This document shows positions 24,924 to 34,582 of a DNA stretch of 64,000 nucleotides, in pieces; the first letter of the stretch is position 1; each line of letters starts with the position of its first letter. This DNA is from Kitasatospora sp. NBC_01287. Its GTDB lineage: Bacteria > Actinomycetota > Actinomycetes > Streptomycetales > Streptomycetaceae. The notes beneath the pieces were generated by a model, which saw only the letters and a program-made list of their open reading frames with translations, was not told where the DNA came from and ran no database searches. A program made the position numbers and the translations under genes. The stretch covers positions 8,096,001 to 8,160,000 of the forward strand of contig NZ_JAPEPB010000001.1 in assembly GCF_026340565.1 (NCBI RefSeq), written 5' to 3'.

Positions 24924-27356
24924 TCACTTCCGGTGGGTGGTCTTGGGTCCGTAGGTGGTGCGCGAGGAGCGGCGGATGGCGGTGGCGCGGCCGGGGACGG
25001 GCTCGGGCAGGGGTGTGGTGCGCAGGGTGAAGGCGGGGGCGTTGGCGGCGGAGGTGACGAGGCGGGCGGCTGCTTGGTAGGCGCCGAGGTGGGAGAGGTC
25101 GTGCGCGGCGAGGTGCGGGGCTATGTGGCGTTCGAGGTCGCGGGCGTCCTCGGGGGAGGCGTTGAAGACGATCTTGGAGCGGGCGTTGGCGGAGATGCCT
25201 TCGCGCAGGTCGTGGGGGAGTTGGGCGAGGTGCTGGTGGGCGAGGACGAGGCTGAGGCGGTAGCCGCGGGCTTCGGCGAGCATGTCCTCCAGCGGGTAGG
25301 GCAGGGTGAGGAAGTTGTGGCACTCGTCGAGGTAGAGGGCGGCGTCGCGGCGGCCCTGCTCGCGGGCGGTGGCGCGGCTGGAGGCGGCTTGCCAGGTCTT
25401 GGCGACGACGAAGGAGCCGAGCAGGCGGGCGGTCTCCTCGCCCAGCACGCCCTTGGGGAGGCGGATCAGCGCGATGCCGCCGTCGAGGACGTCGGCGAGG
25501 TCGAAGGTGGAGGGGCCGGAGGCGATGGCGTGCTGGACGAAGGGGCGCAGCAGGAACGCGCGGAGCTTGTTCATCAGCGGCCCGGTCGCCGCGGCGCGGG
25601 CGGGTTCGGACAACTGCTCGTACCAGGTCCAGAAGCCCAGGAGGACGCGGTCGTCGACGCCTGCGGTTGTGCGGCGGCGGTAGGCGGGCTCGGTCAGCAG
25701 GCGGGGGATGTCGGCGAGCGTGACGGTGGGGCCGGCGGTGCGCGAGGTCATGAGGGTCAGGCAGGCGGCGCGCATCACGTCGTCGGTGCGTGGGCCCCAG
25801 AAGGCGGTGAAGATCCGCCGGAAGATCCCGACCAGGTTGTCGACCACGACGCCGGGGTCCGCGCCTTCCAGGACGTTGAGGCGGGGCGGGTGGGCGTGGT
25901 CGTCGGGGTCGATGAGGACGGTCCGGCCGAGCGCTGATTCGGGAAGCCGGGCGAGGAGGTCGTTGATGAGGTCGCCCTTGGGGTCGACGACCAGCGCTCC
26001 GCGCCCCGCGGTGGCGTCGGCGAGGACCATGGTGGCCATCAGGGTGGACTTGCCGGAGCCGGTGGCGCCGATGATGTGCAGGTGGTGCCGGCCGTCGGGG
26101 ACGGAGATCCCGACGGGGCGCGACGTGCCGGTGTCGGCGACGCCGAGCGGCTTGACGCTCGGCCCGGGCAGAGGGATGGCGGCGGTGGGCGGGATGGAGC
26201 GGGCGCCGGCTCGTTGGACGCCGGGGGCGTCCGGGTCGTGGGGGAGGTGGGCGATGGCGGCGAGTTCGGGGATGCTCAGCAGGTCCCCGCGGCGGGGGAA
26301 GTGGCGTGCGGCCAGCTGCTGGGCGGGGTGGAGCAGTCGGCGGCGGGTGTAGAAGTTGCGGCCGGAGTGGACGGCGAAGGCGGAAGCGATGGCGTGCGCG
26401 CGGCCTCGGGCCCGGGCTCGGGCCAGCGCGAGCGCCTGCTCGGTTGCCTCGCCGTCGCGGCCGGGCTCGGCGGGAATGGCTCGGATGGGGGTGGTGACTG
26501 CGTAGCGGATCGCCGTCTCCCACTGCGGCCCGACGGACTTGGCGAGGGCGGCCCGTAGTTCGGTGCTCTGCTCGGGGGAGTGGGCGGTGAGGGTGGTGCG
26601 GGAGGGCTGGTGGGTGAGCAGGTCGAGGAGCCGCCCGGCTCGGCTGGGGCTGCCGGTGCCGGAACGCAGGCTGCGCAGTTGGTACTTGGCTCGGCGCACG
26701 CGCCGGCCGGTGGCGGGTCGGGCGAGCACGCTGACGGTGATGTGCTCGCCGTGGTGGAGGGCCAGGCCCGCGCCGAGCAGTGCGCGCAGGGGGTCGGTGT
26801 TGTGGTCGGTGCGCAGCGGCAGAATCTCCGGGCGGCCCAGGCGCAGTGTTCCGCCGGCAGTGAACCGCTGATTCTGCTTGGCGAGTTGCACGGGCAGCTG
26901 TTCGGGTTGGGCGTGGGCGCCGTGCCAGGCGGCTTCGACGGCGCGCCGCAGCAGGGTCTGCGGGACGGTGGCCGGCGCCCAGAGCCTGACGGTGAGGCCG
27001 TCGGTGGTGAAGTGGTACTCGAAGGCGAGGTGCGGCTGGCCTTCGAAGAGGCGTCGGTACCAGGGCCGGAGCAGGCCCACGAGGTGGCTCCACAGGGCTG
27101 CGGCGGCGGCCGGGTCGACCTTGGGCGGGCACAGGACCGTCAGCACGGTCCCGCCCTCGGTGAGCCGCGTCTGCTGCCTGTGGTGCAGCGCTCGCCTGGC
27201 CGTGCAGAAGGCTGCGGCCGCGCCGGCCGTCGAGGAGAGGAGCACCACCCACTGTGCCGAGCCGATCGACGCGACGGCTTTCAGCCCGGACTCCCACCAA
27301 GTGGCCCGATCGAGGAGGAGGTTGCCGAGCGGTCCGCCCGGCGTCGGAGCGCTCAC
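24924..27356 (-). CDS. Type IV coupling ATPase (VirD4/TraD-like)
   Basis: 810 aa from GTG 27356, overlapping the VirB4 stop. An N-terminal membrane segment (QWVVLLSSTAGAAAAFCTA) is followed by a large linker and a HerA/FtsK-type ATPase with Walker A GATGSGKST (430-438), Walker B-like ALVVDPKGD, and a C-terminal AAA part (ALYLDECHNFLTLPYP, VLAHQHLAQLP). It should bring DNA to the secretion channel and pump it. It is the best candidate for the DNA translocase of the element. Confidence 0.9.
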   Translation of the reverse strand: MSAPTPGGPLGNLLLDRATWWESGLKAVASIGSAQWVVLLSSTAGAAAAFCTARRALHHRQQTRLTEGGTVLTVLCPPKVDPAAAAALWSHLVGLLRPWYRRLFEGQPHLAFEYHFTTDGLTVRLWAPATVPQTLLRRAVEAAWHGAHAQPEQLPVQLAKQNQRFTAGGTLRLGRPEILPLRTDHNTDPLRALLGAGLALHHGEHITVSVLARPATGRRVRRAKYQLRSLRSGTGSPSRAGRLLDLLTHQPSRTTLTAHSPEQSTELRAALAKSVGPQWETAIRYAVTTPIRAIPAEPGRDGEATEQALALARARARGRAHAIASAFAVHSGRNFYTRRRLLHPAQQLAARHFPRRGDLLSIPELAAIAHLPHDPDAPGVQRAGARSIPPTAAIPLPGPSVKPLGVADTGTSRPVGISVPDGRHHLHIIGATGSGKSTLMATMVLADATAGRGALVVDPKGDLINDLLARLPESALGRTVLIDPDDHAHPPRLNVLEGADPGVVVDNLVGIFRRIFTAFWGPRTDDVMRAACLTLMTSRTAGPTVTLADIPRLLTEPAYRRRTTAGVDDRVLLGFWTWYEQLSEPARAAATGPLMNKLRAFLLRPFVQHAIASGPSTFDLADVLDGGIALIRLPKGVLGEETARLLGSFVVAKTWQAASSRATAREQGRRDAALYLDECHNFLTLPYPLEDMLAEARGYRLSLVLAHQHLAQLPHDLREGISANARSKIVFNASPEDARDLERHIAPHLAAHDLSHLGAYQAAARLVTSAANAPAFTLRTTPLPEPVPGRATAIRRSSRTTYGPKTTHRK

Positions 27357-29122
27357 GGTGTCACTTCGAGTTCGGCGGGGTCGGTGGTGACGAGCTGGTG
27401 CTCAAGGTCGGATGCGACGGTGGTGAAGGCCGTGCGTCGTCCTGGCCCGGCGCAGAGCAGGGCCTCGCCCTTGGCAGCGGTGAGGAGGTAGGCGGCTTCT
27501 CCGGCGGAGAGGCGGAAGGCATCGGACACGGCGTCGATGGCCTGGGGTGCTTGCCGCAGCAGGAGTTGGGTGGCGGCGTTGGTGACGACGGCCTTGCCGA
27601 GGTCGGTGGCGAGCAGGTCGGGGGTGTCCTGGGTGATGACGGACAGTCCGGCCCAGTGCTTGCGGGAGGACTTGGCCATCCGGTGGAGGAAACGGGCTCC
27701 GTGCTCGTCGCGCATCAGCAGCCAGGCCTCGTCGATGACGACCAGGCGAGGCCTGCGATCGGCCGGGTTGGTGACGGCCTGCCAGGTCGCGTCGAGGGTG
27801 AGCATGGTGGCCGCGGTCTTCAGTTCCTCGGGGACGTCTCGCAGCGAGTAGACGGTCAGGTGTCCGCTCAGCTGGTGGGTGGTGGGGCCGTCGAAGAGTC
27901 CTCGGTGGGTGCCGGTGGTGTAGGGCGCGAGGCGGGTGGCGAGGGCCTCGCCGGGCGGTCCTGCGGCGGCGAGCGCGGTGGCGAGTTCGGCGAGGAGCGG
28001 GGCGGGGCGGGTGTGGGTGCGCGGGTCGAGGGTGATGCCGGCTTGGCGGTAGGCGGTGAGGATCGCGGTGTCGAGCAGGGCCTTCTCCTCAGGGGTGGGT
28101 GTCTGGCCGAGGAGGACGGCGAGGAAGGAGTGCAGGAACAGCGCGCGGCGCGTGAGTTGGTCGGCGGAGCCGTCGGTGGCGAGGTCGAGCGGATTCACCC
28201 GGGTGCCGGGTGCGCCGAGCCGGATCAGGGTGCCGCCGACGGCCTGGGCGAGGCGGGTGTACTCGTCCTCGGGGTCGATCACGAAGACCTGGACGCCTTG
28301 GTAGAGCAGTCGGAGGGCTTCGAGTTTGGCGAGGTAGGACTTGCCGGCGCCGGAGCGGGCGAGGGTGACGGAGTTGTGGTTGTCCTGGGCGAAGCGGTCC
28401 CACAGCACGAGGCCGGAGGCGGCGGTGTCGAGCCCGTAGAGCACGGTGCCGACGCCGTGCTCGTCGTCCGGGCCGGGGGCGGGCAGCGTGGTGGAGGAGA
28501 AGGGGAAGCAGCTGGCGAGCGCCGCGGTGTCGAGGGTGCGGGTGGCGCGGAGTTGGTCGATACCGAGGGGTAGGCAGGTGGTCCAGCCCCGCAGCGCTCG
28601 CCAGGTGGCGCTCTGGCAGCGTAGGAGCATCGATTCGGTGAGCGCGCGCACGGCGGACACCTCGTCGGCCAGCGCTTGGTGGTCGCTGGCGTAGAGGGTG
28701 AGGTAGAGGCCGACGCGGAAGAGCTTGCCCTCGCCCCGGGCGACACGCCATGCCAGTTCGGCGGCGTCGGCCGCGGCCGCTTCGGTCTCCGGATCCTCCA
28801 GGCGCCCCTGGCGTTGGCCGGTGCGCAGGCTGGACTCCAGGCGGGCGCGCTGCTTGCGCAGCCGTTGGGAGGCGACGGCGGGCGGGACGGGTTCGATGTG
28901 GAGCGAGAGGTCCAGGCGGCCGGGGTAGGTGAGCAGCGGGTCCAGCCAGCCCGGGGTGACCTCGGCGGGGTAGCCGGTGACGATCAGCGTGGTGGCGAGC
29001 AGGTCGCCGACCGACAGCAGGCGCGCTTCGACCTGGACCGAGTCCGGCCCCAGGCCCAGCGGCTCCCCCTCGTGGCCTGCGCCGAAGTCCTGCTGATGGC
29101 TCTTCAGGAGGGCTGTTCTCAC
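27353..29122 (-). CDS. VirB4-like secretion ATPase
   Basis: 589 aa from GTG 29122, preceded by CCGGAG and overlapping the upstream stop by four bases; the open frame extends much further upstream but only as a shadow of the next genes. After an N-terminal domain, Walker A is ARSGAGKSYLAK (from residue 255), then VFVIDPEDEYTRL, and Walker B RLVVIDEAWLLM, with DTPDLLATDLGKAVVTNAATQLLLRQ at the end, all typical of VirB4/TraC-type ATPases of actinobacterial conjugation systems. It powers assembly of the secretion channel. Confidence 0.92.
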   Translation of the reverse strand: MRTALLKSHQQDFGAGHEGEPLGLGPDSVQVEARLLSVGDLLATTLIVTGYPAEVTPGWLDPLLTYPGRLDLSLHIEPVPPAVASQRLRKQRARLESSLRTGQRQGRLEDPETEAAAADAAELAWRVARGEGKLFRVGLYLTLYASDHQALADEVSAVRALTESMLLRCQSATWRALRGWTTCLPLGIDQLRATRTLDTAALASCFPFSSTTLPAPGPDDEHGVGTVLYGLDTAASGLVLWDRFAQDNHNSVTLARSGAGKSYLAKLEALRLLYQGVQVFVIDPEDEYTRLAQAVGGTLIRLGAPGTRVNPLDLATDGSADQLTRRALFLHSFLAVLLGQTPTPEEKALLDTAILTAYRQAGITLDPRTHTRPAPLLAELATALAAAGPPGEALATRLAPYTTGTHRGLFDGPTTHQLSGHLTVYSLRDVPEELKTAATMLTLDATWQAVTNPADRRPRLVVIDEAWLLMRDEHGARFLHRMAKSSRKHWAGLSVITQDTPDLLATDLGKAVVTNAATQLLLRQAPQAIDAVSDAFRLSAGEAAYLLTAAKGEALLCAGPGRRTAFTTVASDLEHQLVTTDPAELEVTP

Positions 29123-30075
29123 TGTGGTTCTCCGGAGGTGACGGGGGCGTGGGGCAGAGCTGGGCAGGGGTGGAGGGGTGTTTGCGGGTCGCAGGCGGCC
29201 GAGAGCGCGGCGAACGCGGCGGTGCCCGCCAGGGGCCGGACGGCGATCTCGGCGGTGGCCAGCAGCGCAATGGACTCCTCGCTGCGGCGCAGGGCCCGCG
29301 CGGGCGCTGCGGCGTCCAGGCGTGGCTCGCGGTGGACGAGCAGCACGTGGCGCTCCAGCAGTTCGTGCCGCTGGTCGAGGTCGATGAGGAAGGTGGCGTG
29401 GTCCAGGCAGGCCTGTTCCAGCAGTGGGTGCGGCAGCGCGGGCGCTGCCTGGCGCATTGCCGCCACGCGCGGGCCGAGCTCCAGGGGGCGGGTGCGCAGC
29501 AGGATCTGGACGGGGCCGGCCAGCGAGTTCAGCCAGCGTCCGAAGCCGGTGACCAGGATCTGCTGCTCCCGCGGGGTACGCAGCGCGAAGTTGACCGTTC
29601 CGGCCTCGCTGAGTGCCGCGCATCCGGCGAGGCCCAGATCGAGCAGTCCATCGCTGTCGATGTCGGCTACCGGCAGCGTCAGGGTCCCGATGCGTTCGGG
29701 TGCTGCTCGGTGGCGGAGGAGGTCGGCTTGCCAGGGCAGGACGTCCGCAAGGCCGCCGGTGGGAACGAGACGCTTGGGTGCACGGTGGTGGCGCCAGGCG
29801 GCCAGCAGCCAGCGCTCCAGCGGCAGGCCGTCGTGGCGAGTGAGGACGGCGAGCACACCGGTGGTGGCGAGGGGGAGCGCGAGGGCGGCGAGGAGCAGGG
29901 GTGGCAGGAGGTGCCGGGTGGCGTGATAGCCGGCCCACAGGATGATGGCCATGGCGCCGAGTTGGATGCTCTGGTGGGCTGTGAAGGGGCCAAGGACGGT
30001 GTCGTCCTTGTCGACGTCTGCGGGGATCTTGACGAGCGAGGCCCACGGTTCGTCGTGGTCGGGGCGGTTGCTCAC
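29119..30075 (-). CDS. PrgI/VirB3-like membrane protein
   Basis: 318 aa from GTG 30075, with a strong GAGGAAGGAG before it. Two membrane helices lie near the N-terminus (SIQLGAMAIILWAGYHA, LLPPLLLAALALPLATTGVLAVL). A soluble domain follows, related to the N-terminal part of VirB4 proteins. Such PrgI-family proteins sit just before virB4 in actinobacterial elements and act as VirB3. Both ends overlap the neighbours by four bases. Confidence 0.8.
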   Translation of the reverse strand: MSNRPDHDEPWASLVKIPADVDKDDTVLGPFTAHQSIQLGAMAIILWAGYHATRHLLPPLLLAALALPLATTGVLAVLTRHDGLPLERWLLAAWRHHRAPKRLVPTGGLADVLPWQADLLRHRAAPERIGTLTLPVADIDSDGLLDLGLAGCAALSEAGTVNFALRTPREQQILVTGFGRWLNSLAGPVQILLRTRPLELGPRVAAMRQAAPALPHPLLEQACLDHATFLIDLDQRHELLERHVLLVHREPRLDAAAPARALRRSEESIALLATAEIAVRPLAGTAAFAALSAACDPQTPLHPCPALPHAPVTSGEPQ

Positions 30076-31922
30076 CGCGGTCTCCTTCCTCGGCGGGACT
30101 TGGGTGGTGGGTCGTTGTCCAGGGGCGGGCGAAGCGGCGCGGGGCGGGGGAGCGCGGGTGGCAGATTGGCGCGGGCCGGGCGCAGGTTCGCGGCGGCGGT
30201 GGGCCGAACTGCCGGCGGGGGTGGGGGCGGTGGTCCGGGCGAGGGTGGTGTTCGGTTGGTGTTGCGTGGGCCGCTGGGTGGGGGCTGTGCGGGGCCGGTG
30301 CCGCCGGAAGTGGGCGGCGGTGCCGGCGGGGTGGGTGGCAGAGCGGGGGTAGTGGGGGGCTGCTGGGTGTCGAGATGGTTGTTCGCGGTGCGGCGGCGCG
30401 GGCGTCCCCACCGGTAGCCGGGCGAGCTCGGGCGGCCTGGGGGTGGGCCGGGGTGGCCGCCGCCGGGTGGCGGTGGTGGCGGTGGTGGCGGTCCGCCGGG
30501 AGGCGCGGCGGGACCGGGGCCCGGGCCGCCGGGGTGGCTGCGGCGCGGGCCTCCCCGGCCGTGGCGGGGGCCGCCCGCGCCGCCCCGTGCCGCACGGAAG
30601 GCTGCCGCACCGGTGCCGTGGGTGCCGCGCACGCGTCCGGCGAGGTGGGCGCCGAAGGCGTACGGGCCCAGCGACATCCCCAGGGCGCCGAGGGCGACCT
30701 TGCGCAGGACCCGCAGGCCGGGCAGGCGCGGGCCCTGGGTGCTGCCGGTGATGGCGCGGGCGGGGGTCGTGACGATGCGTCGGATCCAGGAGGGGATCTT
30801 GATGAGCAGGTAGAGGGCGCAGCACAGGAGCAGCAGGTTCAGCAGGGGCGTGCTGCCGTCGGACGGCACCAGGCCGTAGTTGTCGGGGTCGAGGAGGGCT
30901 TTGACGCACACCAGCAGCGCGATGGCCTGGGCGACCTCGGTGGCCATGCAGCCGAGGTAGGCGCGCCACCAGAGCCGGGCGATGGCGTCGCTGGCGGGGT
31001 GGGCGTGGCAGGCGAGCATCAGCGGGGCTGCGACGGTGAGTACGTCGATGGCGGCGGTGCGCAGCAGGACGGTGATCAGCAGGGTCGCGCCCAGGGTGGT
31101 CGCGACGAGCTGGATGACGACGAGGTAGGGCGCCGCGGTGTTGGTGAGCTGGGCGAGGAGTAGCCCGACGAGGGTGCCGGCCACGTCGTGGGCGTTCACC
31201 CCGTTGCCGAAGATCGCCCAGGCGAGTGCGTTGGTCAGCTCGACCGTGGTGGAGCAGATGGTCAGCGAGAGGTTGGAGGCGGCGATGCCGAGGACCAGGC
31301 GGGGCAGCAGGTCGCGGGCGGACCAGCGCTGCTGGAGGCTGCCGTGGGTCATCGAGGTGAGGCCGCCGGCGAGGACGAACAGGCCGTAGCCTGCGGTCGC
31401 CAGCAGCCGCATCGCCTCCCACAGCTCGCTGATCCTGGGCTGGTCGGCGGGGTTGACGGTGGTCAGCAGGGCTTCGATCAGCGTGTTGAACAGCGGTTCG
31501 ACGAACGGCCGGATCAGGTCGGCCAGCCAGCCGGTGATCGCCTCGCGGATCTGGCCGGGGATGTCCCAGAACGACGCTGAGTCGCCGCCACCGCCGGTGC
31601 TGGTGCCGCTGTCGGCCGGCGCCACCGGCGCGGGCCCGGGCGACGAGGTGGGGGTCGGCAGCGGCCGCGCGGGCTCACTGACCGGAGCCGAAGGCATCAA
31701 CCCTGGGGTCGGAGTCACCTGCTGACCGCTCGGGGCGGGGCGCGGTCCGTCCGTCCCGGGTGGGGACGGTGCGGGCGCGGGACTTGCCCCCGGCGCTGGG
31801 CCCGGGCCGCTTGGATCCGCGAGGGCGGGTTGCTGCCCACAGAGGAGGGCGGCGGCGAGGAGCACAGCTGCCGTCCCGGACCGCAGCCTCCACCGGACCG
31901 AGTGGCCCTGGGCGGGAGTCAC
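30072..31922 (-). CDS. VirB6/TrbL-like polytopic membrane protein
   Basis: 616 aa from GTG 31922 (GTGA overlap with the pilin-like gene). A signal-like helix (GTAAVLLAAALLCGQQPALA) and a Pro-rich extracytoplasmic stretch lead to at least six membrane helices (for example LLATAGYGLFVLAGGL, APYLVVIQLVATTLGATLLITVLL, LLNLLLLCCALYLLIKI). The C-terminal 200 residues are Pro/Gly/Arg-rich and probably disordered in the cytoplasm. This layout fits the VirB6/TrbL core of a type IV secretion channel. Confidence 0.82.
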   Translation of the reverse strand: MTPAQGHSVRWRLRSGTAAVLLAAALLCGQQPALADPSGPGPAPGASPAPAPSPPGTDGPRPAPSGQQVTPTPGLMPSAPVSEPARPLPTPTSSPGPAPVAPADSGTSTGGGGDSASFWDIPGQIREAITGWLADLIRPFVEPLFNTLIEALLTTVNPADQPRISELWEAMRLLATAGYGLFVLAGGLTSMTHGSLQQRWSARDLLPRLVLGIAASNLSLTICSTTVELTNALAWAIFGNGVNAHDVAGTLVGLLLAQLTNTAAPYLVVIQLVATTLGATLLITVLLRTAAIDVLTVAAPLMLACHAHPASDAIARLWWRAYLGCMATEVAQAIALLVCVKALLDPDNYGLVPSDGSTPLLNLLLLCCALYLLIKIPSWIRRIVTTPARAITGSTQGPRLPGLRVLRKVALGALGMSLGPYAFGAHLAGRVRGTHGTGAAAFRAARGGAGGPRHGRGGPRRSHPGGPGPGPAAPPGGPPPPPPPPPGGGHPGPPPGRPSSPGYRWGRPRRRTANNHLDTQQPPTTPALPPTPPAPPPTSGGTGPAQPPPSGPRNTNRTPPSPGPPPPPPPAVRPTAAANLRPARANLPPALPRPAPLRPPLDNDPPPKSRRGRRPR

Positions 31923-32281
31923 TTGGCGCCGACCAGGCCCTTGAGGATGTCCAGGATCACCGGGGCGAGGATCGCGATCATGTAGCCGACCCCGGCGCCC
32001 TTCAGCGCGCCCTTGGCCTTCTCGACCTCGCCCGGGTCGCCGCCGGCCAGCAGGTAGCGCAGGCCGCCGAAGGTCAGGAAGGTGGTGGCGATCGTGGCGA
32101 TGATCCCGGTGATCCACGTGGTGATGTTCGCGAACAGCTGGTCGACCGTGGGCGGCGCGGCCAGGACGGCCAGCGGCGCGATTGCGTCCGCAGCCGTGGC
32201 CGGGCCCAGGAGCAGCAGTACCGCCAGCGCGCTGACGACGGCCGAAGAGGCGAGGGGATGGGTTGGACGCCGTAGGGGCAT
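31919..32281 (-). CDS. VirB2/TrbC-like pilin
   Basis: 120 aa from ATG 32281, with GGAG upstream; a longer TTG start at 32332 is possible. Signal-like helix (SSAVVSALAVLLLLGPATAADAIA), a short loop, then two membrane helices (ITGIIATIATTFLTFGGLRYLL and GVGYMIAILAPVILDILKGLVG) separated by a charged turn (GGDPGEVEKAKGALKG). This is the size and hairpin layout of VirB2/TrbC pilins. It is the first structural gene of the transfer operon. Confidence 0.78.
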   Translation of the reverse strand: MPLRRPTHPLASSAVVSALAVLLLLGPATAADAIAPLAVLAAPPTVDQLFANITTWITGIIATIATTFLTFGGLRYLLAGGDPGEVEKAKGALKGAGVGYMIAILAPVILDILKGLVGAK

Positions 32282-32545
32282 GGGGGCTCCAGCCGGTGGG
32301 GACGGGGGAGCGGGTGCGACCGCTCGTGTCAAAGGGAGAGGGCGCCGCCGTAGCGGGAGGCCGTCTCGGAGCTCCGTGGGCCGTCACCTCCACTCATGCG
32401 CGGATGGTGGACGGGGCAGCGGTGTCAGCGTCTGCGGCGGATCCGAGACAGCGGCCGCCGTGCCGGTCGGCGGCGCCCTTTCACTCTCTGAAAACCGGGA
32501 TTCGACGGCGTGTCTAACGCCCGGTCGAGAAAGTCACACCGGACG

Positions 32546-33310
32546 TCAGTCGCTCAGGAGACCGGCCCGCACGGCCTTGGCCAACCTGAGCTCGGCCCGG
32601 TGACGGCGCATCCCCATCGCCTCCACACTGATCCCGGCCCGCTCCGCCAGCACCCGCGCAGGCATCCCCTCCAGCCGTGTACGCGCGATCAACTCAGCCT
32701 GCTCCCGGCCCAGCACTCCACGGGCGACCGCCCGCTCCAGCACCGCATCGGGGCTGCCCGCCGGAACCTCCACCTGCTGCTCGGACTGCTCGTCCAGCTC
32801 CGCCCGGGCCTCGGCGTGCCGCTGCTCGCCGAGCCGGTAGGCGCGGGCCGCCCGGTCCGCCGACCAGCACAGACTCGCCGCAATCCGGCCCACGTCCACG
32901 CAGTCCAACCGTCCGCGCAGCTCGACCGCCGCCGCCCAGAACCCGGCCAGGATCGCCTGCTGCACCTCGCCCTGCACCAGCTCCGGCGCCTCCTTGCGCA
33001 GCCGCCCGGCGATCCGCCGAAGCCCCGGCAGCGCCATCGCGCACACCGCGGTCGGCCAGTCCTCACCGCGCCACCCCGGGGCTGCGGTCAGCTTCAGCAG
33101 GCGAGCCCAGATCGCCCCGCGAGTCTGGTAGCCGATCGAGGGGTGCAGCAGCAGCGCCCGCAGCGCGACCATGTCCAGCGGGTGCTGCGGCAGCGCCGGA
33201 TCCAGGTCGCCGACCACCAGGGTCAGCGGGCACGAGCGCTCCACCAGACGGTGTAGCTCCTCCTCCACGGCCTGCAGCGGCTCCATCGCGGCGGTGGTGT
33301 TCTCTCGCAT
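32546..33310 (-). CDS. Sigma-like/HTH regulator
   Basis: 254 aa from ATG 33310, with GAGAGG upstream; the open frame extends upstream without a start site. Mostly helical. The C-terminus (AVARGVLGREQAELIARTRLEGMPARVLAERAGISVEAMGMRRHRAELRLAKAVRAGLL) reads as a sigma-70 region 4-like HTH, and DPALPQHPLDMVALRALLLHPSIGYQTRGAIWARLLK precedes it. It could be a sigma-like activator of the transfer operon, which starts 264 bp downstream on the same strand. Confidence 0.6.
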   Translation of the reverse strand: MRENTTAAMEPLQAVEEELHRLVERSCPLTLVVGDLDPALPQHPLDMVALRALLLHPSIGYQTRGAIWARLLKLTAAPGWRGEDWPTAVCAMALPGLRRIAGRLRKEAPELVQGEVQQAILAGFWAAAVELRGRLDCVDVGRIAASLCWSADRAARAYRLGEQRHAEARAELDEQSEQQVEVPAGSPDAVLERAVARGVLGREQAELIARTRLEGMPARVLAERAGISVEAMGMRRHRAELRLAKAVRAGLLSD

Positions 33311-33711
33311 GGCGGTCGTCCTCTCGGTTGCCGACGGCGTGGTTTCGCCGTCGGCACCGGTTTCGCCAAGGCCCTGGGGACGGGCCGGAGACAATCCGGG
33401 CAGAGCCAGGAGCCGACGCGGGGAACAGCTGGGGATCCGGTGGCTTCCCCACCCTGGACGAGCACCCCCAGCCCGGCCCCAGCATGCCGTTGACCAGCAC
33501 AAACGAGCACACGACGGCTGGGGGAGAGTTGGAGATGCGGGCACCGGAGAGAATCCCGAAAAACCTCGGACGAGCCCTTCCGGCGGCCGCCCGAGAACCC
33601 GGCTGCGATATGACTTATCCGCAGTCGAATGGACAGGCCGTTAGAAACGGGCCTGAAATCCGGTTTCTCCAGGTGTCAGCGTCTTCGCGGCGGCCGTCGG
33701 GCCGAACCCGC
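33311..33711. promoter_or_regulatory. Divergent gap between regulator and methyltransferase genes
   Basis: Frames present here are shadows. The stretch 33605-33690 is AT-richer (TGACTTATCCGCAGTCGAATG, AGAAAC...GTTTCT) and probably holds the plus-strand promoter. No further signal is clear. Confidence 0.35.
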
Positions 33712-34527
33712 ATGAACCAGCCAACCCGCCCCGTGAGCCCCGCCGTCCTCCAGGCCCTCTTCACCCGCCGCTCGACCACGCCCCGCCCGGCCCCGAAGCC
33801 GCCCCGCCCCCGGCGCTCCCGACCGACCGAGGTGCCGCTGTCGGTCTGGCTGACCGGCCCGCTCACCGGTTGCTGCCCGCACTGCGAGCCCCCGATCGAC
33901 GCGGCCTGCGCCCACCGCCTCAGCCCCACCCTCGCCCGGCGCGTCATCGACGCGTTCTCCAAGTGCGGCGACCTCGTCTACGTCCCCGAGGCCGGCAACG
34001 CCGCCTGCCTGATCGCCGCCGTCACCACCGGCCGCAAGGTCCTCGCCCACGCCCCCACCCGCCACGGCGCCGACCTCGCCTACGACACCCTCCACACCCA
34101 GGCTCCGCAGCTCGCCTCCCTGGCCGTCCTACGACGAGGCAACCCCGGCACCCCGCCCACCAGGCCCGGCCCGGACGCCACCGCCCAGCTGGCGATCGCG
34201 GCCCCGCACCAGCCCGCCACCCCCGGGCAGATCGCCGCCCTCATCCGCACCTGCGCCCGCGCCCTCGCACCCGGCGGCACCCTCGTGATCACCACCCGCC
34301 AGAGCAGCGGCCAGGAGACCGCCGGACACCTCACCGCCCACGCCCAGGCCGCCGGCCTCATCTACCTCCAGCACATCGCCGCCGTCGAAGCCACCGCCAC
34401 CGACGACCGCCTCACCCCCACCGCGCCCACCCGCCACCGGCCCGGCTGCTCCTGCCACCACCCCCGCACCAGCCCCGGCCGCCACCTGCTGGCCCACCAC
34501 GACCTCCTGGTCCTCACCAAGTCCTGA
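33712..34527 (+). CDS. Degenerate methyltransferase-fold protein
   Basis: 271 aa from ATG 33712; the open frame begins far upstream without support. It parallels the next gene's protein: both begin MNQ, pass through VPLSVWLTG / LPTSVWVTA, a Rossmann-like core and end in HHDLLVLTKS / VHEDVLVFTKP. In this copy the SAM-binding motif (DPMCGIGTT in the neighbour) reads VPEAGNAACL, and the SPPY catalytic motif is replaced by AAPHQ. An extra Cys pair (CCPHCE) is near residue 62. It may be an inactive partner or a specificity subunit of the adjacent enzyme, or an enzyme with another activity. Confidence 0.6.
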   Translation: MNQPTRPVSPAVLQALFTRRSTTPRPAPKPPRPRRSRPTEVPLSVWLTGPLTGCCPHCEPPIDAACAHRLSPTLARRVIDAFSKCGDLVYVPEAGNAACLIAAVTTGRKVLAHAPTRHGADLAYDTLHTQAPQLASLAVLRRGNPGTPPTRPGPDATAQLAIAAPHQPATPGQIAALIRTCARALAPGGTLVITTRQSSGQETAGHLTAHAQAAGLIYLQHIAAVEATATDDRLTPTAPTRHRPGCSCHHPRTSPGRHLLAHHDLLVLTKS

Positions 34528-34582
34528 CCAGCCGTCACCTCCGCTTGTCAGCCCCGCCGCCAGCCCCTGTGAGGAGACCGCG

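Noticed and set aside
23457..25937. 826-aa Gly-rich plus-strand frame opposite the transfer genes
   Set aside because: It is the antisense of the coupling ATPase, replication-relaxation and NlpC genes, with no family match and extreme Gly/Val composition.
27353..30610. A single 1085-aa VirB4-type protein
   Set aside because: The upstream 495 codons are a shadow of the PrgI and VirB6 genes; a GTG at 29122 with ribosome site and four-base overlap defines the start.
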